Shown here piece by piece: positions 29,751 through 41,555 of a stretch of DNA of 64,000 nt (the first letter of the stretch is position 1; the number at the start of each line of letters is the position of its first letter). The position numbers and the translations under genes were made by a program. Under the pieces are notes generated by a model, which had not been told where the DNA came from, ran no database searches, and saw only the letters and a program-made list of their open reading frames with translations. The stretch spans positions 62,001 through 126,000 of the forward strand of contig JAGKQI010000066.1 of NCBI GenBank assembly GCA_018806915.1, read 5' to 3'. The stretch comes from Phytophthora colocasiae. Its lineage: Eukaryota > Oomycota > Peronosporomycetes > Peronosporales > Peronosporaceae.

Positions 29751-30414
29751 TCAGCACATTTGACAGGAGAGACCTGCTGATCCCTTAGCCGATAACACGT
29801 GATACTCCTCGAATGCGTTTGACAACCACCGTCCCATGATTTTGATAACCAAACGATCCGTGCCCGCGTTCAGCAAAGCTGTGGCTCCTCCAATGCGCAC
29901 CGAGTGTGTGGAAAACATGGCCTGATCTAGCCCGAGCCGCTTAGCCGCGCTCTTAATGACGCTGGCGACTTCGTTCGAGGTAATTCCACCACCTCCCACT
30001 GATAGTGCGGGTTCACATCCTTGTGTTCCAAGTGTAGTTGCTGCCTTCATAATCCAGCGCGCTGCTCGAACCGGGCAAAGTAAACCATCACCTGACTGAC
30101 TTCCTCGCGTCCGAACTGATTATTTTTTCGCTCCGTTGAGTGTAATACCCACCACTTCTGCCTGTTTTGGGGATACGACTTGTTCGTTTCGATTGAAGAA
30201 CTGTATACCAGAAAGCCGTAAAACGTAATTGTGGGTCCGCTTCCCAATGAAAAGATACTCTGAGCGTCTACAGGAAGAAGTATCCTAACAGGAGCCCACC
30301 CCAAAGAAGTTGATCGTGAGGCTTCTTAGTATCCAAATCTTCAAAAATTGAACGGAGAAGCCGAGCAGATAGGGGCTGCTGTTTAACCACCGGATCAGTG
30401 AATCGACGGATTCC
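29751..30414 (-). pseudogene. DIRS tyrosine recombinase, C-terminal catalytic part
   Basis: Starting at the duplicated target of the gypsy insertion the frame reads RRFTDPVVKQQPLSARLL and leads to the first catalytic Arg in RRSEYLF (about 30262, after a frameshift). A second shift follows near 30050. The end then holds HSVRIGGATALLNAG (His and Arg of the box-II motif), MGRWLSNAFEEYHVLS (His/Trp position and the nucleophilic Tyr) and stops at 29751. All residues of the R..HxxR..Y set are visible, but in three frames. The N-terminal part is 13.5 kb away at 43966-44339. Confidence 0.87.
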
Positions 30415-30511
30415 TGTAGTGGGCTTCGACCCAATGTTGCTTGAGAACCCGTGTAGTAGAAGGTAAATCGAATTCTGTCTTGAATGTAGCCGCTGCGGCA
30501 AAGCCGCATTG
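30415..30511 (-). repeat. Partial 3' LTR of tandem gypsy (U3 missing)
   Basis: 97 bp shared with 37059-37155 and 43707-43803; pol sequence runs into it without a purine tract. Confidence 0.85.
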
Positions 30512-32965
30512 AGACCTTACCCGAAGTTCTCTTCTTTGGCCCACGACGACGCTTTGCCGTTGTTGAAGCTGCAGCAGTCGTCGAAAACACTCGGCCGGAT
30601 TTCAATTGCAACACGTAAGACTTCAAGTTAGAGTCGTCGACCGTAGATAGATAATCCTGAACTTTCACTGGAACATCCTCAACCATCGTCTTAATCGGCT
30701 CCCAAGAGGCTTCAACGTTTTCTAATCCTTCCCATCCAACCAACACTTCGAATGTGTAAGTGGGATGCTCACGATGCTGCTTAATCTTCTCCACTGTGAG
30801 GAAAATGTCTTGGTTCGCGATGTGTTCATAGATTTCATCATTCACATCTAGACTGCTGTCGGCGTACAGCTTCAACCTTGAAGCGTGCACATACCGCGTT
30901 GCACCAGTCAGTAAATGTTCAATCTCAAAGGAGTTGACATTAGCACCAATAACACGAAATGGCCCAATCCATTTTACTGCCAACTTGTTGATATGCACCT
31001 TCGAATCGACACGAGACCATAAAACAACATCTCCAATGTGAAAGTTGATGCGTTGAGTCCCACGCTGATTCTTCTTGTTGCGCTGAGTTTGGTCATCTTT
31101 CGCTTTCACGATGTCTCGATGCATGTCCTTGATTGACGTTCTCAACTGTTCAACCACGGCCGTAACGCTAGGCGGTGGCTCACCAACCGTCAACATGCTG
31201 GAGTGTACTGCCTCACTTCCGACAAGCACCTTCTGCAAAGGTGTTGCAGCGTTCACACCAAGAAACACTTCTGCGGGGGCATGATCGGCAAGCGAAACAC
31301 TGGACTGTGATTTAGGTTGGCTTGGATGAGTGGGATGAGCGTTGCTCAATTGGCCTGCTCGATCTTGTACTCAAGCAACATTACGCGAATCGCTTGAAGA
31401 ATATCTCGATTCAGCCGCTCAATACTGCCATTAATCCATGGACAGTATGCGAGTGTGAAACTCTGTGTCATTTGCGTCTTGTAACACAATTCATCTAAAA
31501 GCTGGTTCTTGAAGTGTGTTGCGGTATCACTGATGAGTAAACTGGGCGGTCCATACCTACTGTTCCACTCAAGAATTGCATTTGCAGCCGTTGCTGCATC
31601 AGGACTCGTGCACTTGATCAACTCACAGAAGTGCGAAAAGTCATCCTTGAGAACCAACAAATAGTCCTTGCTACCGTTGTATTCACCGATGTACAAATAG
31701 TCCATGTGCAAGGCTTCATTGCGCTCCTTGGAACGATATGTTCCAACGATATGTTTCTCCCCATGGTCGTAGGATGATACTACCACCCTTTACATGTCTG
31801 CATAGCAAGCAGTGTGTGCAAAACTCCCGTGTTTTCTGCTCCAACTTTGCGATATTGAAGTGCTTTTTGAGGTGGTTGACCATCACTCTCACCCCTCGAT
31901 GGCCCATGGTTCCACAATGGGCGATCACCATCAGCCTCGTCAACAACACTTCAGCCTCTGCAGGAATCCATAGGCGATGGTGTTTGTCTCGCCACCCTCC
32001 ATCTGCATCTTGAGCTAGATGCGTTGGTCGGTCACTCGAAGCCATAGCTTGGGATTCGAGAATGTCACTGACCTTCGGCCATTGTGAGTCAGGTCCAAGC
32101 GGACGAAGTAGCGATACTTCACCTTCATCCTCCACTTGCCACCGTTTCATTGTCGTAGTATCAGGTGACGCGACAAATCCAGCCCATCGAGATAACATGT
32201 CCGCCCAAATGTTGTCAGAACCGCTTATATGCTCAATGGTGTAGCGTAATTCGGTTAGCTTCAAGCTCCATCGTTGCAATTTTCCGCGAACATGTTTCTT
32301 GATTTCTTCACCTGGAGCGAACAAATACACCAAGTTGCGATGGTCGGAGTACAATCTGAAGCCTTTGTTCCGGATTAGCAAATAGTCAAGGTCGGTCGCT
32401 GCCTTTATTATCGGGAAACCTTCCTTTTCAGAGACGCTCCAATGCTGAGAAGCTCCCTTGAATGTCCCGCTCAGGCATTGCACAAGCTGATGATGCTGCT
32501 CCGTGATATGAGCTGCAGAGTCCCAGTCGGACACAATCGTCAAAAGTATACTCCATCCACGATCGCTCGCATCCGTCATGAGAATTAGCTCGTCCGACTC
32601 ACTCGGAGTCGTTAGAGTCACTGAGTTCACCAACAAACGCTTCACTTGCTCAAGCTATCACGTTCGCTCGTCGTGAACGTAATCGAGATTCGACTTGCTG
32701 CCTGTTTGGTGCGTTTTGTCCCGTTGAGTGCTGCCTGCGAACGGTCTTGCAAAGGAGAGGCCACTCGTGCAAAATCAACTAACGAGTTCCTCATCCAACC
32801 TGCCGCACACAGGAACTGCTGTAACTCCGCAGCAGTCCGTGGTTCAGGCATGTCAACCAGGGTTTGTATCTTTTCCGGGTCATACGAAACTCCTTCGGGT
32901 GAAATTACACGGCCACACCACTTGGCGTTCTCCGTGTATAAGCACACCTTGTCTAAACCCAGCAA
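30512..32965 (-). pseudogene. pol downstream half of gypsy copy 1 (RT tail, RNase H, integrase, chromodomain)
   Basis: Frames 32642-32965, 31716-32645, 31346-31786 and 30285-31349 follow each other with small overlaps. Seen in order are the RT connection (VDMPEPRTAAELQQFL), RNase H (LILMTDASDRGWSI, LYSDHRNLVYLF, SDNIWADMLSRW), and the HHCC finger (H..H..CTHCLLCRH). Then come the integrase core (MDYLYIGEY, SDTATHFKNQ, GSIERLNRD) and a chromodomain (YTFEVLVGWEGLENVEASWEP near 30720). The last frame continues through the partial LTR into recombinase sequence because the original stop and purine tract are deleted. The frame changes are the same in copy 2, so they predate the duplication. Confidence 0.88.
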
Positions 32966-32971
32966 AAGACC

Positions 32972-34909
32972 CTATTTCTCCAATGTGCAATACACTCGGT
33001 CGAGTACGGATAGAAATTCATCAATAGTGTCCGCATAGATTAACAAATCATCCACCCAAGCAAGTACATGTTCGTACAAAAGTCCTGCTTCACGTAACAC
33101 ATTCTCCACAGATTGCTGAAAATGGATAGATGAGTCTACTGATCCTTGTTGGAGGCGTGTTGGCGTAAATATCCCATCCTCAGTCATGTATGACTGGGAT
33201 TCTTGGCTCGTCCGAGCAAGAGCCATTTGCCAGAAGCTCTTGATAAAGTCCACTGTCTGTTTGTGGCGTTTCCCTTTTGCATGGTGCAAGCGAGAGTTCA
33301 AATTAGGCATTCCACCAGCAAGAGGCAACACCCTAGCGTTCGGTCGTCGGAGGTCCACAGCTTGCCGAAGTCCTCCTGATTTCCCAGGTTTCTTCACAGG
33401 TCTGGCAGGACTGGCCCAACGACTGGAATTGTTTCGGTATACCCAGCCAAGTTCAACTAACGCCTCATTAAACCCTTTCATCCATTCCCGCTCTGCAGGT
33501 GCGTAAGTGCGTAGCTTGCATCGCACTGGTTCCGTTCCATCCTTGAATCGTATTTTGAACGGTTCAATCTTCGACGGCGGATCGTTCCCAATGATAATGC
33601 GCCAAATATCATAACGGGTTACTACATCGAACAAGTCTCGCTTCCGATCTGCAGGAAATCCATTAGCCACTGCATCGTTAATCAATTCGCACAATCGACC
33701 AACCGTTTGCTGTTTGTCAGGGGGATTGAAAGTATCAGGAACTTCAGACTCGAACGGATCAAAATCACACAGCTCCTTGTTCGCCAGTGCAGCCAGTTGT
33801 TCATCAACGTCAATACCAAGCTCCTTCAGAGTTAGTTCCCCCAAAAGGAACTCGTCCTCTTCCGTTTCCGTGATAACACAAGTCACATTGCGCATTCTGA
33901 CTTTTCCGGCCATCGTTAGTAGCTGCAAATCCAATTGAATCGACTCGTTGCATCTGATGATAGCTCCGCCCACCGCCTTTCCATCGATAGGTTTCGGTAG
34001 TCGCCGAACAACCACATCAGGACACGCTTCACGAATTTGCTCAACTATCTTCCGGGGTATCACATTGTACTTAGTTCCATTATCGGGGTGATACGGCATT
34101 GCCACCACGCCATTGAAAGAGACGTGCTTCGCCTCCAATTCTTCCTCAACTTGCAAAAATCTCTTCATTTTAGAAGCTTCGCCACCACGGCGTTGCTCCG
34201 TAAATGACTTTATGGCTTGTTTTTTCTGCTCGTCCGTCGCACTCGGGCAATTCACAACCCAGTGGGGTCCCTTGCAATGCAAACAACCTTGTGCAGGGAC
34301 TGGATCACGTTTACGATTCGCTGGTTGTTCACTGCGCCGTTCATCCTGCGCCTGACGCGCATTCTCACTATTTTGCTGTTGCTTATAGCTAGATGGAGTC
34401 GTTTTAGTCGCACCCGGGGTAGATTTAGTTGTCTTAGGTTTGCTCCAGTTATATAAATCAAATGACTGCTGATTCTTTAACGCTTCAGCTTTGACAACGT
34501 CAAAAAGCCTGGATACACTGATCTTCACGGTCGAATCCAAGTCCTGGTACAGTTGGATCTGCTCCTTCAGACTAGTAGGACGCAAATTTTCAATCAAAAG
34601 TCTACACTTCAACTTTTCATTGCTATCCAAGGCAATACTCAGTCCATATTCTTCAATAAGTTCGTCAAACCGATCGAAATAGTTAATCACGCGTGCCTTG
34701 ACATCCTTTTGTCGAAGATCCATATTCAAATGCTGACTCATGATTGCGTGCACATTCGGGATCTGGTCGTTTAACATGCTGGCGAGTATCTGGTCAATAG
34801 CAAGTACCAACTTCTCGTTCGTCATTTTGTCAACTGGAGTCTTAAGCTCAAGTTCACAGAATGTTTTCAATCTGCGTCGATTGATGGTGTTGATCGCAGG
34901 AATCATCAC
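32972..34909 (-). CDS. gag C-terminal part, protease and RT of gypsy copy 1
   Basis: A 645-codon uninterrupted frame. It begins in a capsid-like region (FCELELKTPVDKMTNEKLV), passes a zinc knuckle (CLHCKGPHWVVNCPSA near 34275) and a protease-like segment whose active site reads DNGT. It then enters RT (RWASPARPVKKPGKSGGLRQAVDLRRPNA, TRLQQGSVDSS, active site AWVDDLLIYA near 33050). It ends at a TAG (32972-32974), and the RT sequence continues in the same frame two codons later, so this is a nonsense mutation shared with copy 2. The gag start lies upstream at 37017, beyond a 1.8-kb insertion. Confidence 0.85.
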   Translation of the reverse strand: MMIPAINTINRRRLKTFCELELKTPVDKMTNEKLVLAIDQILASMLNDQIPNVHAIMSQHLNMDLRQKDVKARVINYFDRFDELIEEYGLSIALDSNEKLKCRLLIENLRPTSLKEQIQLYQDLDSTVKISVSRLFDVVKAEALKNQQSFDLYNWSKPKTTKSTPGATKTTPSSYKQQQNSENARQAQDERRSEQPANRKRDPVPAQGCLHCKGPHWVVNCPSATDEQKKQAIKSFTEQRRGGEASKMKRFLQVEEELEAKHVSFNGVVAMPYHPDNGTKYNVIPRKIVEQIREACPDVVVRRLPKPIDGKAVGGAIIRCNESIQLDLQLLTMAGKVRMRNVTCVITETEEDEFLLGELTLKELGIDVDEQLAALANKELCDFDPFESEVPDTFNPPDKQQTVGRLCELINDAVANGFPADRKRDLFDVVTRYDIWRIIIGNDPPSKIEPFKIRFKDGTEPVRCKLRTYAPAEREWMKGFNEALVELGWVYRNNSSRWASPARPVKKPGKSGGLRQAVDLRRPNARVLPLAGGMPNLNSRLHHAKGKRHKQTVDFIKSFWQMALARTSQESQSYMTEDGIFTPTRLQQGSVDSSIHFQQSVENVLREAGLLYEHVLAWVDDLLIYADTIDEFLSVLDRVYCTLEK

Positions 34910-36738
34910 GTGACACGTTGCTAATTACGATTTTTCGAGTGGATATGGACGTTACGCTGTGATATGATTGGATGTATACTGGGTTGTGGGAGAAAGGGAG
35001 ATGTGGGACGAGGTTATGTCCTGTACGACAATGATGGATCTGTGGAAGAAATATATATATTAACCTTCACCTGTACTGCAAAGGGGCCCAAGAGATCAGA
35101 AGTGTTCCTCGGAAAAGTGCACAAACTCCGAGAGACAACAACACTCAGTCTGATCACCGGACTTTCCCCGACGATGAGTGCCTAAAGGTTGGCAGAAAGT
35201 CTCTCAGAAGAATGTATCTCTGAGAGACCTCATCCCGTTGCCGTCCTGTGTGACGATGATGGTTCAAGGAATACAGTTATACCCACAAGATACCAAGTAT
35301 CGCGCACCGGACGTAGCGCACCCCGCGCATATCCCAACTGGACTTCGTGCGTTGTAGCATACGTGCTCCGCACCCTAAAAACATTCATGGATTTCTGGTA
35401 TCACGTATGGAAGCTCTGATATCACACCAAGAAGTCTGACGTACATGAGTCTGACGTACATGAAGTCCGACGTACATGAAGTCCGACGTACATGAGTCTG
35501 ACGAACATGATTCTGGTAAACAAGTCTGATGTGTCCGGCTTATACAAGCAATATTCCAGACATTTACCAGTTTCCGATGAACAGACTCCGACGTACAAGA
35601 CTCCGATGAACAGACCCAAGTGTCACGACTTTGGTATTTATGACTCTGATGTACATGATTCCGGAGTACATGGTTCCGATGAACATGTCTCCGACGTACA
35701 TGATTCCAGACCCTGATGAACAGGATACCAGACTCTGACACTCTGAAGTCCACCCCATACTGAAACCAAGTGTACCCAACACGACCTCACGCAATCAAGT
35801 GAAACGCAACCTGCTCATCCCTGTAATGACATCATTAAGTGTCGACTCAACAAGATCCGCTGTACCGACTACCATAGTGAGCCCAAGTGAAAGTTCCTGA
35901 GTTATACTGAGACCAAGTGTATATGAGAATATGGAAGACAGAAGACAGAGAGATACGAGATAGATAACCAGAGTTCAAATTGCTCGGTACCCCGAGTTCA
36001 AATTGCGTTATAACCCCAAGGTCGATTCTTCGGTTCTTTGGAAAGTGTAAGGCCACGACAAAGCTTTGAGTCGTGTGATCTCTCACCTATCAAGCCCCTT
36101 TAGGTGGAGATCAGCGTAACGCAGAGACCTGAGAGGACCCACCTATTCCATTTACTAGTTGGGTCGTTTGTTTTGTCTCAAGCGGTAGCCCATTTCATAT
36201 TGTACGTTTGGACAGGTTTTGGGAGCTAGACAGTCGCTCTCAAGACGCTCGGTAGACTGTTATATAACTGATAGTGTATTGGTTTATTTTCCCTCTATAT
36301 ATTAGAGGGTGGTGCGCGAAAGTTACGGGAATACCAGACAGACCAGGTGTCTGGTGAACATTTCCTAGTTGACCTGGAGAACTAGCCCACTGCTCAAGGG
36401 CCAGGAAAGAATAAGAGCAGCTACATATTTGTATATCGGAACTCTATATTGCGGTTATCTCGGGAGTCTAATTACTGGACTTCCCACTGTATTAATTTCT
36501 CTTTTACCTTCAGAAATCTCTGGTGTACACAAGTGTTCACCGGAAAACGTTCGACTCCCAAGCGCTCCTGTGAGGACCGGAAGGACATCCGACGGTCTAC
36601 GCAAGGAACCCTCACTCTCACCAACACTCTCACGACCCCGGCGAGGGTCTCATTACCAAGACAACGAACCTACGAGGACAGCACAAGGTAACACACGCCC
36701 ACCTTGCTGTGCGACTCTGGTATAATTACCAGTAGTCA
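34910..36738. mobile_element. 1.8-kb insertion in gag of gypsy copy 1, type unknown
   Basis: Separates the N-terminal gag piece (36741-37017) from the rest of gag (up to 34909). Ends read TGACACG..AGTAGTCA and the flanks share only a CAC/TCAC motif. It contains no convincing ORF. It has a TATA-like CTCTATATATTAGAGGG near 36290 followed by an 8-bp inverted repeat, and a degenerate tandem array at about 35425-35715. A solo LTR of a large element is my best guess. Confidence 0.5.
35425..35715. repeat. Degenerate GACGTACATGA(R)TC(T/C) array
   Basis: Repeated units such as GTCTGACGTACATGA and GTCCGACGTACATGA, 15-18 bp, near perfect at 35430-35510 and decayed beyond. The copy at 42075-42360 has a different number and order of units. 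Confidence 0.8.
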
Positions 36739-36740
36739 CA

Positions 36741-37017
36741 CTTCCAGGTTCACTGTACGCCCCTGCACCGCGGTAAAAGTTGCACCGACTTCGCGACACA
36801 CGACTGTCGCTGACTCGCCGGATTCCTGACAACGGGCTCGAACAGCTGACTCGTAGAGCTTTCTCTCACGTCTCCACTTGACCAACGCTTCATGCGAGAA
36901 GCACACTATCTCTGGTGGCTCCATCGCTGTCCAGAGCTTGGTCGTCGTCCGTCTTGCAGGGTCTCCGTCTTCTCCTTCTGTGTTGACCCGACTGCGTTTC
37001 TGCTGGGGACCGCTCAT
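36741..37017 (-). pseudogene. gag N-terminus of gypsy copy 1
   Basis: Starts MSGPQQKRSRVNTEGEDGD at 37017 and continues through a charged helical segment (SHEALVKWRRERKLYESAVRARC), a common start of oomycete gypsy gags, until it meets the 1.8-kb insertion. The longer frame into the LTR upstream (to 37188) is not needed for the start. Confidence 0.7.
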
Positions 37018-37058
37018 GGCACCCAATGCTGGATCGTTGTCACAGCTAAAGTTAACTT

Positions 37059-37155
37059 TGTAGTGGGCTTCGACCCAATGCTGCTTGAGAACCCGTGTAG
37101 TAGAAAGTAAATCGAATTCTGTCTTGAATGTAGCCGCTGCGGCAAAGCCGCATTG
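37059..37155 (-). repeat. Central partial LTR of tandem gypsy
   Basis: 97 bp, same truncation as the left copy, with internal sequence on both sides. Confidence 0.85.
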
Positions 37156-40100
37156 AGACCTTACCCGAAGTTCTCTTCTTTGGCCCACGACGACGCTTTG
37201 CCGTTGTTGAAGCTGCAGCAGTCGTCGAAAAAACTCGGCCGGATTTCAATTGCAACACGTAAGACTTCAAGTTAGAGTCGTCGACCGTAGATAGATAATC
37301 CTGAACTTTCACTGGAACATCCTCAACCATCGTCTTAATCGGCTCCCAAGAGGCTTCAACGTTTTCTAATCCTTCCCATCCAACCAACACTTCGAATGTG
37401 TAAGTGGGATGCTCACGATGCTGCTTAATCTTCTCCACTGTGAGGAAAATGTCTTGGTTCGCGATGTGTTCATAGATTTCATCATTCACATCTAGACTGC
37501 TGTCGGCGTACAGCTTCAACCTTGAAGCGTGCACATACCGCGTTGCACCAGTCAGTAAATGTTCAATCTCAAAGGAGTTGACATTAGCACCAATAACACG
37601 AAATGGCCCAATCCATTTTACTGCCAACTTGTTGATATGCACCTTCGAATCGACACGAGACCATAAAACAACATCTCCAATGTGAAAGTTGATGCGTTGA
37701 GTCCCACGCTGATTCTTCTTGTTGCGCTGAGTTTGGTCATCTTTCGCTTTCACGATGTCTCGATGCATGTCCTTGATTGACGTTCTCAACTGTTCAACCA
37801 CGGCCGTAACGCTAGGCGGTGGCTCACCAACCGTCAACATGCTGGAGTGTACTGCCTCACTTCCGACAAGCACCTTCTGCAAAGGTGTTGCAGCGTTCAC
37901 ACCAAGAAACACTTCTGCGGGGGCATGATCGGCAAGCGAAACACTGGACTGTGATTTAGGTTGGCTTGGATGAGTGGGATGAGCGTTGCTCAATTGGCCT
38001 GCTCGATCTTGTACTCAAGCAACATTACGCGAATCGCTTGAAGAATATCTCGATTCAGCCGCTCAATACTGCCATTAATCCATGGACAGTATGCGAGTGT
38101 GAAACTCTGTGTCATTTGCGTCTTGTAACACAATTCATCTAAAAGCTGGTTCTTGAAGTGTGTTGCGGTATCACTGATGAGTAAACTGGGCGGTCCATAC
38201 CTACTGTTCCACTCAAGAATTGCATTTGCAGCCGTTGCTGCATCAGGACTCGTGCACTTGATCAACTCACAGAAGTGCGAAAAGTCATCCTTGAGAACCA
38301 ACAAATAGTCCTTGCTACCGTTGTATTCACCGATGTACAAATAGTCCATGTGCAAGGCTTCATTGCGCTCCTTGGAACGATATGTTCCAACGATATGTTT
38401 CTCCCCATGGTCGTAGGATGATACTACCACCCTTTACATGTCTGCATAGCAAGCAGTGTGTGCAAAACTCCCGTGTTTTCTGCTCCAACTTTGCGATATT
38501 GAAGTGCTTTTTGAGGTGGTTGACCATCACTCTCACCCCTCGATGGCCCATGGTTCCACAATGGGCGATCACCATCAGCCTCGTCAACAACACTTCAGCC
38601 TCTGCAGGAATCCATAGGCGATGGTGTTTGTCTCGCCACCCTCCATCTGCATCTTGAGCTAGATGCGTTGGTCGGTCACTCGAAGCCATAGCTTGGGATT
38701 CGAGAATGTCACTGACCTTCGGCCATTGTGAGTCAGGTCCAAGCGGACGAAGTAGCGATACTTCACCTTCATCCTCCACTTGCCACCGTTTCATTGTCGT
38801 AGTATCAGGTGACGCGACAAATCCAGCCCATCGAGATAACATGTCCGCCCAAATGTTGTCAGAACCGCTTATATGCTCAATGGTGTAGCGTAATTCGGTT
38901 AGCTTCAAGCTCCATCGTTGCAATTTTCCGCGAACATGTTTCTTGATTTCTTCACCTGGAGCGAACAAATACACCAAGTTGCGATGGTCGGAGTACAATC
39001 TGAAGCCTTTGTTCCGGATTAGCAAATAGTCAAGGTCGGTCGCTGCCTTTATTATCGGGAAACCTTCCTTTTCAGAGACGCTCCAATGCTGAGAAGCTCC
39101 CTTGAATGTCCCGCTCAGGCATTGCACAAGCTGATGATGCTGCTCCGTGATATGAGCTGCAGAGTCCCAGTCGGACACAATCGTCAAAAGTATACTCCAT
39201 CCACGATCGCTCGCATCCGTCATGAGAATTAGCTCGTCCGACTCACTCGGAGTCGTTAGAGTCACTGAGTTCACCAACAAACGCTTCACTTGCTCAAGCT
39301 ATCACGTTCGCTCGTCGTGAACGTAATCGAGATTCGACTTGCTGCCTGTTTGGTGCGTTTTGTCCCGTTGAGTGCTGCCTGCGAACGGTCTTGCAAAGGA
39401 GAGGCCACTCGTGCAAAATCAACTAACGAGTTCCTCATCCAACCTGCCGCACACAGGAACTGCTGTAACTCCGCAGCAGTCCGTGGTTCAGGCATGTCAA
39501 CCAGGGTTTGTATCTTTTCCGGGTCATACGAAACTCCTTCGGGTGAAATTACACGGCCACACCACTTGGCGTTCTCCGTGTATAAGCACACCTTGTCTAA
39601 ACCCAGCAAAAGACCCTATTTCTCCAATGTGCAATACACTCGGTCGAGTACGGATAGAAATTCATCAATAGTGTCCGCATAGATTAACAAATCATCCACC
39701 CAAGCAAGTACATGTTCGTACAAAAGTCCTGCTTCACGTAACACATTCTCCACAGATTGCTGAAAATGGATAGATGAGTCTACTGATCCTTGTTGGAGGC
39801 GTGTTGGCGTAAATATCCCATCCTCAGTCATGTATGACTGGGATTCTTGGCTCGTCCGAGCAAGAGCCATTTGCCAGAAGCTCTTGATAAAGTCCACTGT
39901 CTGTTTGTGGCGTTTCCCTTTTGCATGGTGCAAGCGAGAGTTCAAATTAGGCATTCCACCAGCAAGAGGCAACACCCTAGCGTTCGGTCGTCGGAGGTCC
40001 ACAGCTTGCCGAAGTCCTCCTGATTTCCCAGGTTTCTTCACAGGTCTGGCAGGACTGGCCCAACGACTGGAATTGTTTCGGTATACCCAGCCAAGTTCAA

Positions 40101-41555
40101 CTAACGCCTCATTAAACCCTTTCATCCATTCCCGCTCTGCAGGTGCGTAAGTGCGTAGCTTGCATCGCACTGGTTCCGTTCCATCCTTGAATCGTATTTT
40201 GAACGGTTCAATCTTCGACGGCGGATCGTTCCCAATGATAATGCGCCAAATATCATAACGGGTTACTACATCGAACAAGTCTCGCTTCCGATCTGCAGGA
40301 AATCCATTAGCCACTGCATCGTTAATCAATTCGCACAATCGACCAACCGTTTGCTGTTTGTCAGGGGGATTGAAAGTATCAGGAACTTCAGACTCGAACG
40401 GATCAAAATCACACAGCTCCTTGTTCGCCAGTGCAGCCAGTTGTTCATCAACGTCAATACCAAGCTCCTTCAGAGTTAGTTCCCCCAAAAGGAACTCGTC
40501 CTCTTCCGTTTCCGTGATAACACAAGTCACATTGCGCATTCTGACTTTTCCGGCCATCGTTAGTAGCTGCAAATCCAATTGAATCGACTCGTTGCATCTG
40601 ATGATAGCTCCGCCCACCGCCTTTCCATCGATAGGTTTCGGTAGTCGCCGAACAACCACATCAGGACACGCTTCACGAATTTGCTCAACTATCTTCCGGG
40701 GTATCACATTGTACTTAGTTCCATTATCGGGGTGATACGGCATTGCCACCACGCCATTGAAAGAGACGTGCTTCGCCTCCAATTCTTCCTCAACTTGCAA
40801 AAATCTCTTCATTTTAGAAGCTTCGCCACCACGGCGTTGCTCCGTAAATGACTTTATGGCTTGTTTTTTTTTGCTCGTCCGTCGCACTCGGGCAATTCAC
40901 AACCCAGTGGGGTCCCTTGCAATGCAAACAACCTTGTGCAGGGACTGGATCACGTTTACGATTCGCTGGTTGTTCACTGCGCCGTTCATCCTGCGCCTGA
41001 CGCGCATTCTCACTATTTTGCTGTTGCTTATAGCTAGATGGAGTCGTTTTAGTCGCACCCGGGGTAGATTTAGTTGTCTTAGGTTTGCTCCAGTTATATA
41101 AATCAAATGACTGCTGATTCTTTAACGCTTCAGCTTTGACAACGTCAAAAAGCCTGGATACACTGATCTTCACGGTCGAATCCAAGTCCTGGTACAGTTG
41201 GATCTGCTCCTTCAGACTAGTAGGACGCAAATTTTCAATCAAAAGTCTACACTTCAACTTTTCATTGCTATCCAAGGCAATACTCAGTCCATATTCTTCA
41301 ATAAGTTCGTCAAACCGATCGAAATAGTTAATCACGCGTGCCTTGACATCCTTTTGTCGAAGATCCATATTCAAATGCTGACTCATGATTGCGTGCACAT
41401 TCGGGATCTGGTCGTTTTAACATGCTGGCGAGTATCTGGTCAATAGCAAGTACCAACTTCTCGTTCGTCATTTTGTCAACTGGAGTCTTAAGCTCAAGTT
41501 CACAGAATGTTTTCAATCTGCGTCGATTGATGGTGTTGATCGCAGGAATCATCAC
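37156..41555 (-). pseudogene. gag-pol of gypsy copy 2
   Basis: Near-identical to 30512-34909 and with the same order of domains and the same shared lesions (TAG after RT at 39616, frame changes near 39286, 38395 and 37990). Private differences are one extra T at about 41415 and a longer T run at about 40863-40872. These break the gag-RT frame into 41328-41555, 40814-41398 and 39616-40887, whereas copy 1 is open there. Confidence 0.88.

Noticed and set aside
32646..33038. Plus-strand ORFs of 100-130 codons inside the gypsy pol (repeated at 39290-39682)
   Set aside because: They are opposite-strand shadows of RT coding sequence.
35425..35715. CRISPR-like array of repeats and spacers
   Set aside because: Units are contiguous and degenerate without unique spacers, and the setting is a eukaryotic transposon.
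34910..36738. The 1.8-kb interruption of gag as an intron
   Set aside because: No GT..AG borders in the coding orientation and thirty times longer than other introns here.
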